This document shows, piece after piece, positions 17,205-25,265 of a DNA stretch of 64,000 nucleotides; position 1 is the first letter of the stretch, and each line of letters starts with the position of its first letter. The DNA is from SpSt-333 sp040751955 (lineage in GTDB: Bacteria > Bacteroidota > Ignavibacteria > UBA10030 > UBA8401). The notes under the pieces are model-generated. The model saw only the letters and a list, made by a program, of their open reading frames with translations. It had not been told where the DNA came from and did not search any database. A program made the position numbers and the translations under genes. The stretch lies in contig JBFMFY010000011.1 of the NCBI GenBank assembly GCA_040751955.1, positions 1 through 64,000 on the forward strand, given 5' to 3'.

Positions 17205-17936
17205 ATGTCAACGAACGGTTCGGTCATTCGCATTATCATCGACAGCAAAGAATATCTTTCCAAAGCAGGATTGTACTTGATTGATGTGGCAAGGGAGAAT
17301 CGAATTTTTATCCCCACGCTCTGCAACATTCCCGGCGTGAAGCCGCGCGGCGCCTGCCGCATGTGTACTGTCAGCGTCAACGGACGGTACATGACTGCCT
17401 GTACGACGCCGGTCTCCGAAGGGATGGAGATCAAAACAAATACTCCCGACCTGCTCGATCTCCGCAAAGCGATCCTCGAGATCATGTTCGTGGAAGGGAA
17501 CCACATCTGTCCCGTCTGCGAAAAAAGCGGCAACTGCGATCTACAGGCGCTGGCGTACCGGTTTCAGATCCTCGTTCCCCGATTTCCGTACTCGTTCCCC
17601 AAGCGGACCATCGATGCGGAGAATCCGCTGCTGGTGAAAGATCACAACCGCTGCATTTTGTGCAAGCGCTGCATCCGTACAATCAAAGACGAGCAGGGGA
17701 GAAGTTTCTTCGCATTCCGCAAGCGGGGACATAAACTGGAGATCAGCATCGCCCACAATTTAAAAGACCACCTTACGGAAGAGATTGCACAGCATGCCGT
17801 TGATGTCTGTCCCACGGGTGCATTGTTGAAAAAAGAGAGCGGCTACAACATCCCTATCAACGAGCGGAAGTACGAACGGACACCGATCGGCAGTGAAATC
17901 GAATCGCTCAAGCAATCCGTACTCAGTAATCAATAA
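17205..17936 (+). CDS. hoxU: [NiFe]-hydrogenase diaphorase electron-transfer subunit HoxU
   Basis: This 243-residue iron-sulfur protein links the HoxF flavin site to the hydrogenase subunits. The N-terminal [2Fe-2S] ferredoxin domain uses C40, C51, C54 and C66. A His-Cys cluster follows (H100, C102, C105, C111: GNHICPVCEKSGNC), then a [4Fe-4S] site from C150, C153, C156 (CILCKRC) and C202 (DVCPTGA). This matches HoxU and the N-terminal part of NuoG. GAGGAA precedes the ATG. A GTCATT element and degenerate TATCAAGTATCC words fill the gap after hoxF. Confidence 0.94.
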   Translation: MSTNGSVIRIIIDSKEYLSKAGLYLIDVARENRIFIPTLCNIPGVKPRGACRMCTVSVNGRYMTACTTPVSEGMEIKTNTPDLLDLRKAILEIMFVEGNHICPVCEKSGNCDLQALAYRFQILVPRFPYSFPKRTIDAENPLLVKDHNRCILCKRCIRTIKDEQGRSFFAFRKRGHKLEISIAHNLKDHLTEEIAQHAVDVCPTGALLKKESGYNIPINERKYERTPIGSEIESLKQSVLSNQ

Positions 17937-17949
17937 ATGAATGTTTGCT

Positions 17950-17999
17950 GAATCGAAATTGAAAGATCTGAAACTTGAATCCTGAACCTTGAAACCTTT
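17950..17999. repeat. Degenerate CTTGAATCCTGAACC-type intergenic repeat
   Basis: The hoxU-hoxY spacer reads GATCTGAAACTTGAATCC then TGAACCTTGAAACC, a run of near-repeats of CTGAAAC and CTTGAATC. The same words fill spacers at 10.6, 24.75 and 26.36 kb. Confidence 0.55.
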
Positions 18000-18014
18000 A
18001 GACAGAGTGTTGTT

Positions 18015-18572
18015 ATGGAACGAAAAAAAATAATCGTTGCAACCGCATCGCTTGCCGGATGCTTCGGGTGTCACATGTCGATATTGGATATCGACGAACG
18101 GATCCTGAGTCTCATTGACCTTGTTGACTTCAACAAATCGCCGATCAATGATATAAAAAAATTCACGGAGTACTGTGACATCGGCATCATTGAAGGGAGC
18201 TGCTGCAACAGCGAGAATGTTCATGTGCTGAAAGAATTCCGGAAGAACTGTCGCACCCTCATCTCGCTCGGCGAGTGTGCGATCATGGGGGGCGTTCCGG
18301 CAATGCGCAACGGTATTCCGATCCGCGAATGTATCGAGGAAGCGTACCTGAACTCTCCGTCGGTGAAAGGGCACAATCCCGAAATGGTTCTGCCGAACGA
18401 CCCGGAATTGCCGATGCTGCTCGACCGGGTGTATCCATGCCACGAGATCGTAAAGATCGATTATTTTCTGCCGGGCTGTCCGCCCCGCGCTGATCTGATC
18501 TATGCCGCGCTCGAAGCGCTTATTACCGGCAACGAGATGAAACTGCCGTACGAAATAGTGAAGTACGATTAA
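18015..18572 (+). CDS. hoxY: [NiFe]-hydrogenase small subunit HoxY
   Basis: This 185-residue cytoplasmic small subunit of a group 3 hydrogenase carries the proximal [4Fe-4S] cluster. Ligands are C16 and C19 (GCFGCHMS), C88 (GEC) and C155 (PGCPP); EGSCCN (60-65) is also typical. There is no Tat signal, as expected for soluble NAD(P)-linked enzymes. It lies between hoxU and hoxH, the usual order. The ribosome site is weak. Confidence 0.95.
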   Translation: MERKKIIVATASLAGCFGCHMSILDIDERILSLIDLVDFNKSPINDIKKFTEYCDIGIIEGSCCNSENVHVLKEFRKNCRTLISLGECAIMGGVPAMRNGIPIRECIEEAYLNSPSVKGHNPEMVLPNDPELPMLLDRVYPCHEIVKIDYFLPGCPPRADLIYAALEALITGNEMKLPYEIVKYD

Positions 18573-18654
18573 TCAATGAGGTGACGGTCACCTGCTAAAT
18601 GAGTCTGCGCAATGCGCGACCAGGAAGGTCGCGGCTACAAAATGGAATAATATT

Positions 18655-20106
18655 ATGGCACAAAAAATTACAATCGAACCGGTCACACGTGTTGAAGGAC
18701 ACGGGAAAGTGACGATTCATCTTGATGAGAAAGGAAATGTTGTTCGGAGCCGTCTGCACATTGTCGAATTCCGCGGCTTTGAACGATTCATTCAGGGGCG
18801 CCCGTACTGGGAAGCGCCGGTATTGGTGCAACGCCTCTGCGGCATCTGTCCCGTCAGCCATCATCTTGCAGCAGCAAAGGCGCTTGATGTGATCGTCGGT
18901 GCAGGAACAGGGACCGGGTTATCGCACACGGCGGAAAAAATCCGCCGGCTGATGCACTATGCGCAAATCTTTCAATCGCATGCGCTCCATTTCTTCCATC
19001 TCGCTTCTCCCGATTTGCTCTTTGGTGTCGATGCCGATCCTAAGGTACGTAACATCATTTCCGTTGCAAGGGTGAATAAAGAACTTGCCGTGCAGGGTGT
19101 ACTGATGCGGAAGTTCGGGCAGGAACTTATACAGGCGACGGCAGGAAAAAAGATCCACGGCACAGGTGCAATTCCCGGAGGGGTGAATAAGAATCTGAGC
19201 GAAGAAGAGCGAGACAAATTTACGAAAGGTGCAGCTCCGATGAATCCCGGCGCTATGGTTGCATGGGCGGAAGAAGCGATTGATTTTTTCAAGCAGTATT
19301 ACAAGAAGAACAAGGAGTTTATCGATACTTTCTCCGTTTTTCCTTCCAATCACCTAAGTCTCGTTCGCAAAGATGGCGCGCTCGATCTCTATCATGGAAA
19401 CATCCGCGCGATAGACAGCGAAGGGAAAGTGATTTTGCATGATGTCGATTATCAGGAGTACTTCAACTACATTCATGAAGAGGTCCGGTCGTGGAGTTAT
19501 ATGAAGTTTCCGTACATAGCGGAGTTGGGTGAAACGGAAGGTTGGTACCGTGTCGGTCCGCTCGCACGGTTGAACACGTGTAATTTTATCCCGACGCCCC
19601 TTGCACAAAAAGAATTCGAGCAATATAAAGCGAACACGGACGGCAAGCCGAACAACATGTGTATGCACACACACTACGCACGGCTGATTGAGCTGCTGCA
19701 TGCAGCGGAAGTGATTAAAGATCTGCTGAATGATTCCGATCTGCAAGGAAACGAACTCGTACGCCGGGGTGAGAAAAAACATGAAGGGGTCGGAGTGATC
19801 GAAGCGCCGCGCGGGACACTTTTCCATCACTATCGCATCAATGACAACGATCAGGTAGCGATGGCGAATCTGATCGTCTCGACGACCAACAACAACGAGC
19901 CGATGAACCGCGCCGTGAACCATGTTGCTAAGACAATGATGACCGGAAAGAAGGAGATCACCGAGCCGATGATGAATGCGATCGAAGTAGCGATTCGCGC
20001 GTACGATCCATGCCTGAGTTGCGCAACACATGCAATGGGAGAGATGCCGCTGCACATACAGGTCATCACTGCAGACGGTATGGTTGTCGATGAGATAAAA
20101 AGATAA
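18655..20106 (+). CDS. hoxH: [NiFe]-hydrogenase large (catalytic) subunit HoxH
   Basis: This 483-residue protein holds the Ni-Fe(CN)2CO site that splits or makes H2. N-terminal ligands are C62 and C65 (RLCGICPVSHH); C-terminal ligands are C453 and C456 in DPCLSCATH. The 24 residues after H459 (from AMGEMPLHI) are the maturation tail removed by an endopeptidase, encoded next. RVEGHGKVTIH near the N-terminus and length agree with the group 3d (NAD(P)-linked bidirectional) type, supported by HoxF, HoxU and HoxY alongside. Metabolic direction (H2 uptake or fermentative H2 release) cannot be told. Confidence 0.97.
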   Translation: MAQKITIEPVTRVEGHGKVTIHLDEKGNVVRSRLHIVEFRGFERFIQGRPYWEAPVLVQRLCGICPVSHHLAAAKALDVIVGAGTGTGLSHTAEKIRRLMHYAQIFQSHALHFFHLASPDLLFGVDADPKVRNIISVARVNKELAVQGVLMRKFGQELIQATAGKKIHGTGAIPGGVNKNLSEEERDKFTKGAAPMNPGAMVAWAEEAIDFFKQYYKKNKEFIDTFSVFPSNHLSLVRKDGALDLYHGNIRAIDSEGKVILHDVDYQEYFNYIHEEVRSWSYMKFPYIAELGETEGWYRVGPLARLNTCNFIPTPLAQKEFEQYKANTDGKPNNMCMHTHYARLIELLHAAEVIKDLLNDSDLQGNELVRRGEKKHEGVGVIEAPRGTLFHHYRINDNDQVAMANLIVSTTNNNEPMNRAVNHVAKTMMTGKKEITEPMMNAIEVAIRAYDPCLSCATHAMGEMPLHIQVITADGMVVDEIKR

Positions 20107-20151
20107 TACTGTAGCCGATGTTGAAGACCTTGGCTGCAAGACAGAGGAGAC

Positions 20152-20613
20152 GTGAAAAAAATTCTTCTCCATGCATACGGCAATCCTGGCTGCGGCGATG
20201 ACGGATTGGGTGATGCTTTTATCCGCGAGATGGAATCGTGGGTAAAGAAGGACGGATTGCATTCCATAGCGTTAGATAGCAATTACCAACTGAACGTGGA
20301 AGATGTCGCGGAGATGGTCCGGTACGATATTGTCATCTTCGTCGATGCATCAAAAGCAGATATAGGGTCCTATTCGTTCACGACGGTGCAGCCGGCTCCG
20401 CATACATCGTTCACAACACACTCGATTTTTCCCGCATCGCTCCTTTCGCTCTGTATGGAACTCTACACTCACCATCCGTTGGTATATCTTTTGCAAATCA
20501 AAGGGTATCAATGGGAATTCTCCGAAGGGCTTTCGGCAGAAGCCTGTAAAAACCTTCAAAACGCCGTGCAGTTTGCCCAAACGACCATTCTCAATTTTCA
20601 CAATCAAGAATAG
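20152..20613 (+). CDS. hoxW: Hydrogenase maturation endopeptidase (HoxW type)
   Basis: This 153-residue protease of the HyaD/HybD/HycI family would cut the C-terminal tail of HoxH after nickel insertion. Family features are YGNPGCGDDGLGDAF near the N-terminus, IVIFVDASKAD (metal-binding Asp) and TTHSIFPASLL (metal-binding His). It starts at GTG 20152 behind a strong GAGGAG, 45 bp after hoxH, so the two are probably co-transcribed. The name HoxW rests on context. Confidence 0.9.
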   Translation: MKKILLHAYGNPGCGDDGLGDAFIREMESWVKKDGLHSIALDSNYQLNVEDVAEMVRYDIVIFVDASKADIGSYSFTTVQPAPHTSFTTHSIFPASLLSLCMELYTHHPLVYLLQIKGYQWEFSEGLSAEACKNLQNAVQFAQTTILNFHNQE

Positions 20614-20644
20614 AACGTCCATTTATTTGCAGGAGAGAGAATCG

Positions 20645-20992
20645 ATGCACGAGATGTCGCTGGCACAGGAAATTGTTGCCTCTATTCGCGAGCATGTAGG
20701 GACCGAAAGACTTCCGCGTGTAACGAAAGTAACAATGGAAATCGGCGCCGCATCGGGCGTTGTTGCTGAATCGCTGCAGTTTGCATTTGATGCTATCGTA
20801 CAGGAAACCTCGCTCTCGTCAGTGCGGATGATTACAACGATCGTTCCGTTCGTTGTTCATTGCTCGCACTGCGGCAGCGATTCGCAAAATGACGGCGGCT
20901 ATATGCTCTGTTCACGGTGTGATTCACCGGATGTTACCGTCGTTTCCGGCGCAGAATTGATTTTGAAACAGATTGAATTGAAAGATTCGTAA
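20645..20992 (+). CDS. hypA: Hydrogenase nickel-insertion protein HypA
   Basis: This 115-residue nickel chaperone works with HypB. The N-terminus MHEMSLAQEIV supplies the nickel-binding His2, and the zinc site is CSHC (residue 78 region) with CSRC. The start is ATG 20645 with AGGAGAG upstream, since the Ni-binding motif requires the Met-His N-terminus; an open frame to 20573 is spurious. Length is typical for the family. Confidence 0.95.
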   Translation: MHEMSLAQEIVASIREHVGTERLPRVTKVTMEIGAASGVVAESLQFAFDAIVQETSLSSVRMITTIVPFVVHCSHCGSDSQNDGGYMLCSRCDSPDVTVVSGAELILKQIELKDS

Positions 20993-20996
20993 CGAT

Positions 20997-21028
20997 AAAA
21001 ACTTCCGAAGTCTCAAGGCTTCGGAAGT
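20997..21028. promoter_or_regulatory. Hairpin between hypA and hypB
   Basis: ACTTCCGAAG (21001-21010) and CTTCGGAAGT (21019-21028) form a perfect 10-bp stem over an 8-nt loop, ending just before the hypB ribosome site. There is no T-run on the plus strand. It may act in mRNA processing or differential expression. Confidence 0.55.
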
Positions 21029-21040
21029 ATGGAGCATTCA

Positions 21041-21688
21041 ATGAGTATCATCACCATCGAACGAAAAGTGCTCGAAAAGAACGACGACATTGCACGGAGG
21101 AACCGCGAAGAATTTGCAAAGCGAAGGATACTTGCCGTGAACATCGTCAGTTCACCGGGTTCCGGCAAAACAAGCATCCTCGAACGGATGCTGGAATATT
21201 TTGAAGGGAAAGTATCCGTCGGTGTGATTGAAGGGGATGTGCAAACCGATCTCGATGCACAACGAATAGCAAAGTACAACATCCCTGTTGTGCAAGTGGT
21301 TACCAACGGCATGTGCCATCTGGAGGCAAAGTTCGTGTACGATTCTCTTTCTGCATTTGATGGAAAAGATATCGGACTGTTGATTATCGAAAATGTGGGA
21401 AACCTCGTTTGCCCCTCCAACTACGATCTTGGTGAAGAGTTCAAGATTGTTGTCCTTTCCGTGACTGAAGGAGACGATAAGCCGCTGAAGTATCCCTCCA
21501 TGTTCCGCAATGCGTCGGTGCTGCTTATCAATAAAGTCGATCTTCTCCCGTACGTGAATTGCGACATTGATACGATGACAAAGAATGCGCTGACGGTCAA
21601 TCCGAAACTGAAAATTTTCCAGCTCTCCTGCACCACCAAACAAGGCATTTTGGAATGGTGCGGGTGGATGGAATCACAGTTGCTGTAA
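21041..21688 (+). CDS. hypB: Hydrogenase nickel-insertion GTPase HypB
   Basis: This 215-residue SIMIBI-class GTPase delivers nickel with HypA. It has the P-loop SSPGSGKTS, EGDVQTDLDA, the metal-site segment NGMCHLEA, ENVGNLVCPS and the guanine motif NKVDLL. It lacks the N-terminal CXXCGC metal site and the histidine-rich stretch of some HypB proteins, so it should not store nickel. ATG 21041 is preferred because GGAG (21031-21034) sits 6 bp before it; the ATG at 21029 abuts a hairpin. Confidence 0.95.
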   Translation: MSIITIERKVLEKNDDIARRNREEFAKRRILAVNIVSSPGSGKTSILERMLEYFEGKVSVGVIEGDVQTDLDAQRIAKYNIPVVQVVTNGMCHLEAKFVYDSLSAFDGKDIGLLIIENVGNLVCPSNYDLGEEFKIVVLSVTEGDDKPLKYPSMFRNASVLLINKVDLLPYVNCDIDTMTKNALTVNPKLKIFQLSCTTKQGILEWCGWMESQLL

Positions 21689-21772
21689 ATTGCAAGATTC
21701 CAAAAATCAAAAAATTTTTGCGAAACCAATTTTGTAATCGCGCAATCTTGATAATCTTGAAATAAAAAGTGT

Positions 21773-22390
21773 ATGGAGATTCTTTTACTGTCCTCACTCA
21801 CCGTCGGCGCACTTCATTCGCTTGCGCCGGATCATTGGATCCCGTTTGTCGCACTTGCGCGTGCGCAGCAATGGAGCAGATGGAAAACGACGTACTCGGT
21901 TTTTCTTGCGGGACTCGGACACGTTTCTTCGAGCGTGGTGATCGGATTGATAGGCATTGTGGTCGGTATGGCAACCGAACATGTGAGTGGCTGGGAAACC
22001 ATCCGCGGCGACGTCGCATCACTGCTGCTGATCGGATTTGGAGTTGCATACATGATCTACGGTTTGAAACAATTGGGGAAAGGTCACACTCACACGCATG
22101 GTAAAGAGAGAACAGTTTCGTACTGGACTCTCTTTCTTTTGATCGTCTTTGGTCCATGTGAGCCGCTGATTCCATTATTGTTTGTATCGTCGGCGTACGG
22201 ATGGCTGAACGCCGTTGCGGTCGTTACCGTCTTCGGCATTGCGACACTCGTGATGATGCAGATACAGGTACACGCAGCGGTGTGGGGAGTTTCTCTTTTC
22301 AAGTCACACGTATTTGAACATGCATCCGATGCGATTGCCGGTGCGGTCATCGTGTTCACTGGAGTTGCTATCAGAGTTTTCGGAATTTGA
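21773..22390 (+). CDS. Nickel/cobalt permease-like membrane protein (UreH/NicO type)
   Basis: This 205-residue protein has about six hydrophobic helices. The HSLAPDHW motif in the first helix matches the H-X4-DH metal signature of NicO/UreH transporters. It also has GLGHVSSS, a His-rich loop (GKGHTHTHGKE) and FGPCEPLIP. It lies between hypB and hypF, so uptake of nickel for hydrogenase assembly is the natural reading. TauE/SafE-like sulfite export annotations are sometimes given to this fold, but the His motifs and context argue for nickel. No clear ribosome site is seen. Confidence 0.8.
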   Translation: MEILLLSSLTVGALHSLAPDHWIPFVALARAQQWSRWKTTYSVFLAGLGHVSSSVVIGLIGIVVGMATEHVSGWETIRGDVASLLLIGFGVAYMIYGLKQLGKGHTHTHGKERTVSYWTLFLLIVFGPCEPLIPLLFVSSAYGWLNAVAVVTVFGIATLVMMQIQVHAAVWGVSLFKSHVFEHASDAIAGAVIVFTGVAIRVFGI

Positions 22391-22398
22391 ATCTGCAG

Positions 22399-22418
22399 GA
22401 CAAACATTTTGGTTTGTC
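22399..22418. promoter_or_regulatory. Small hairpin in the hypF leader
   Basis: GACAAAC-ATTTTG-GTTTGTC forms a 7-bp stem ending 3 bp before the GGAGAGG ribosome site of hypF. It resembles the hairpin just upstream of hypB in position, not sequence. Confidence 0.35.
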
Positions 22419-22431
22419 TGAAGGAGAGGAT

Positions 22432-24735
22432 ATGACGAACGGAACAGTGAGGGCAAAAATAATAATTCGGGGTGCGGTGCAAGGTGTCGGCTTCCGTCCG
22501 TTCGTCTTTCGCCTTGCAAAAGAATTGGATCTCAGCGGCTGGGTGAATAATGATTCCACCGGTGTTTTCATAGAAATCGAATCAGCCAAACCGACGATTG
22601 AAAAGTTTCTCGCACGTCTCCATGCAGAAAAACCGCCACTCTCTTCTATTTACAGCACAGAAACGACATACCTCGATCCTGTTGGATATACCGATTTTTC
22701 AATTCGTGAAAGTGGAAAGAATGGTTCACCGACAACATTGATTCTTCCCGACATCGCCGTGTGCGATGAATGTCTGAAGGAGATGAACGATCCGGCGAAT
22801 CGTCGGTACCGTTATCCGTTCATCAATTGCACCCACTGCGGACCGCGCTATTCCATCATTGAATCACTCCCGTACGACCGTCCGAATACGACGATGAAAA
22901 AATTCCTGATGTGTCCGGAGTGTGAGAAGGAATACCACGATCCGGCAAACAGGAGATTTCATGCACAGCCGATTGCATGTCCGAAGTGTGGACCGCACAC
23001 CGAATTGTGGGATACCAGCGGTTTGATGCTTTCCTCTCACTACGAATCTATACTTCGAACAGCAGGCGCGTTGCGCGAAGGAAAGATCGTTGCATTGAAA
23101 GGACTTGGCGGCTTCCAACTGCTGTGCATTGCAACGAATGATGCTGTTGTGAGTGAACTGCGTCGTCGGAAACACCGCGACGAAAAGTCTTTTGCTGTGA
23201 TGTTTCCATCGCTGGGGATGGTGGAAAAACACTGTTCAGTATCTAATACAGAAAAGCGATTGCTCCTTTCTCCCGAATCTCCCATAGTGCTTCTCAAACG
23301 AAAACTTCACACCTCACACCACGAACCACAAATTGTTACCTCTGTTGCTCCCCACAATCCGTACCTCGGTGTGATGCTGCCGTACACACCGCTCCATCAT
23401 TTGCTGATGCAAGAAGTTGTAACGCCGGTCGTTGCGACAAGCGGCAACATCTCCGACGAACCGATGTGCATTGACGAGATGGACGCACTAAAGAAACTGA
23501 ACGGCATCGCAGATCTCTTTCTCGTTCATAATCGTCCGATACGGCGATGTGTTGATGATTCGGTTGTTCGTGTCGTCATGGATCGTGAAATGATCATCCG
23601 CCGTGCGCGCGGATATGCTCCGCTTCCATTGATTCTGAAGGATTCGTCAGAAGAACCGGTTCTCGCAGTGGGCGGGCATTTAAAAAACACCATCGCACTA
23701 AAAAAGAAAAATATGATTTTCGTCAGCCAGCATATTGGCGACCTTGAAACTGTTCCCTCGCTCGAAAGTTTTAAACAGACCATCAATGATCTTTCGTCGA
23801 TGTACGATCATCGTCCGGAGATCGTCATACACGACATGCATCCCAATTATATTTCGACGGCTGCAGCGAAGGAATGGGTTGCCGAGAAAATTCCGGTGCA
23901 ACATCATATCGCCCATATTGCGTCGTGCATGGCGGAGAACGAGTTGAACGAACCGCTGCTCGGTGTTGCATGGGACGGGACTGGGTACGGACTCGACGGA
24001 ACGATCTGGGGTGGAGAGTTCATCGTTTATGACGGAGATAATTTTTCCCGCTTTGCAACGATCCGTTCATTTCAACTTCCCGGCGGAGACTCTGCAGTGA
24101 AAGAATCTCTCCGCAGCGCTGTTGGCGTGCTGTACGAGATGTATGGAGCGGGACTGTTTCATCATCCTGTACTGCGGGGAAAATATTCTGCAAAAGAAGC
24201 GCGGTTGATTCTTCAGATGATGAAAAAAAAGATCAATGCACCCCGCACCACAAGCATTGGGCGATTATTTGATGCAGTGGGAGCGATTCTTGGAATACGG
24301 GATCGTTCATCATTCGAGGGGCAAACAGCAATGGAAGTGGAGTTTGCTGCGCGCGAAATTGAAGAGGACGAATATTTTCCGTTAACCTTGTTACAAACGG
24401 ATGATCCGCAATTGACAATCGACTGGGAACCGATGTTCAACTGCTTGTTGAGTGAACGGGCGTATTGCGATACAGCGACACTTGCACGGAAATTCCACAA
24501 TACAATGGTTGAAATGATCGTCGCTGTTGCTCAGCGTGCTCACTATAAAAAAATCGTCCTCTCGGGCGGCTGTTTTCAAAACGCATTATTGCTGGAACGA
24601 ACTGTCCACCACCTCCGTGAGGAGGGATTTAAACCGTACTGGCATCAGCGCGTTCCGACGAATGACGGAGGGATTTCTCTGGGTCAAGCGTTCGTACATC
24701 GATTAGTGTCTTCAAAGATAAAAAAAGGTAAATAA
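22432..24735 (+). CDS. hypF: Carbamoyltransferase HypF
   Basis: This 767-residue enzyme converts carbamoyl phosphate into the thiocarboxamide on HypE that becomes the CN ligands of the active-site iron. In order: acylphosphatase domain (residues 6-95, GAVQGVGFRPFVFRLA), two zinc-finger motifs (CDEC...CTHC and CPEC...CPKC), YrdC-like domain (ALKGLGGFQLLCIA), and a Kae1-like carbamoyltransferase domain with VQHHIAHIASCMAE and VAWDGTGYG. All key motifs are intact and the length is typical. GGAGAGG lies 5 bp before ATG 22432; an upstream in-frame ATG at 22387 overlaps the permease stop and is less likely. Confidence 0.96.
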   Translation: MTNGTVRAKIIIRGAVQGVGFRPFVFRLAKELDLSGWVNNDSTGVFIEIESAKPTIEKFLARLHAEKPPLSSIYSTETTYLDPVGYTDFSIRESGKNGSPTTLILPDIAVCDECLKEMNDPANRRYRYPFINCTHCGPRYSIIESLPYDRPNTTMKKFLMCPECEKEYHDPANRRFHAQPIACPKCGPHTELWDTSGLMLSSHYESILRTAGALREGKIVALKGLGGFQLLCIATNDAVVSELRRRKHRDEKSFAVMFPSLGMVEKHCSVSNTEKRLLLSPESPIVLLKRKLHTSHHEPQIVTSVAPHNPYLGVMLPYTPLHHLLMQEVVTPVVATSGNISDEPMCIDEMDALKKLNGIADLFLVHNRPIRRCVDDSVVRVVMDREMIIRRARGYAPLPLILKDSSEEPVLAVGGHLKNTIALKKKNMIFVSQHIGDLETVPSLESFKQTINDLSSMYDHRPEIVIHDMHPNYISTAAAKEWVAEKIPVQHHIAHIASCMAENELNEPLLGVAWDGTGYGLDGTIWGGEFIVYDGDNFSRFATIRSFQLPGGDSAVKESLRSAVGVLYEMYGAGLFHHPVLRGKYSAKEARLILQMMKKKINAPRTTSIGRLFDAVGAILGIRDRSSFEGQTAMEVEFAAREIEEDEYFPLTLLQTDDPQLTIDWEPMFNCLLSERAYCDTATLARKFHNTMVEMIVAVAQRAHYKKIVLSGGCFQNALLLERTVHHLREEGFKPYWHQRVPTNDGGISLGQAFVHRLVSSKIKKGK

Positions 24736-24740
24736 TTAAT

Positions 24741-24832
24741 CGTGATTCAAGATTCATGACTCACGTGTAATGTCGAAATGAAATGCCGTGCTGCTTGGAA
24801 CTTGAATCCTGAAACCCGAAACCTCAAAACAT
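24741..24832. repeat. Degenerate hairpin-forming repeat between hypF and hypC
   Basis: CGTGATTCAAGATTCATGAC then TCACGTGTAATG is followed, about 40 bp on, by AACTTGAATCCTGAAACCC then GAAACCTC. These are the same CTTGAATC/CTGAAAC words as at 10.6, 17.95 and 26.36 kb. Confidence 0.55.
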
Positions 24833-24902
24833 GTTAGTGATCATGTGAGGTTGTAGAATTAAGTCAATTGAGTTATCAAACATTGTTGAAAGATAATACC
24901 AA

Positions 24903-25151
24903 ATGTGTCTGGCAATCCCCGGTAGAATTGAATCCTTCATCGAGAACTCCGATCCTAAAATGGGAATGGTGAATTTCGGCGGGATCCGTAAACAGGTCTG
25001 CATGGAGATGCTTCCCGAGGCGAAAGTGAATGATTATGTCATCGTCCATGTCGGCTTTGCAATCAGCATGATTGATGAAGAGGAGGCGCAGGAAACACTG
25101 AAGATGTTGGGGATAGATGATATGAAGAAGGAACTTAATGGTGTACAATAG
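24903..25151 (+). CDS. hypC: Hydrogenase assembly chaperone HypC
   Basis: This 82-residue chaperone works with HypD to carry the Fe(CN)2CO unit to HoxH. The N-terminal MCLAIPGRI motif supplies the essential Cys2, and the small OB-like domain (KQVCMEMLPEAKVNDYVIVHVGFA) is typical. The last base of its TAG stop is also the first base of a 100-bp GTCATT repeat element. Confidence 0.95.
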   Translation: MCLAIPGRIESFIENSDPKMGMVNFGGIRKQVCMEMLPEAKVNDYVIVHVGFAISMIDEEEAQETLKMLGIDDMKKELNGVQ

Positions 25152-25250
25152 TCATTGCGAGGGAGTCCTGTTTTTTGGGATAATCGAAGCAATCTCGCTT
25201 TAATAAAAGATTGTTTCATCCCGACAAGTGTCGTCGGGACCCGCAATGAC
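25151..25250. repeat. Complete 100-bp GTCATT element with terminal inverted repeats
   Basis: The ends GTCATTGCG (25151-25159) and CGCAATGAC (25242-25250) are perfect 9-bp terminal inverted repeats. Inside are GAAGCAATCTCG and the hairpin CCCGAC...GTCGGG. No coding capacity. This is the clearest copy of the family and lies between hypC and hypD, creating a false upstream extension of hypD. Confidence 0.8.
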
Positions 25251-25265
25251 ACCGATCTTATAATT

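Noticed and set aside
25155..25265. 37-codon upstream extension of hypD
   Set aside because: It lies inside the 100-bp inverted-repeat element; HypD similarity starts at 25266.
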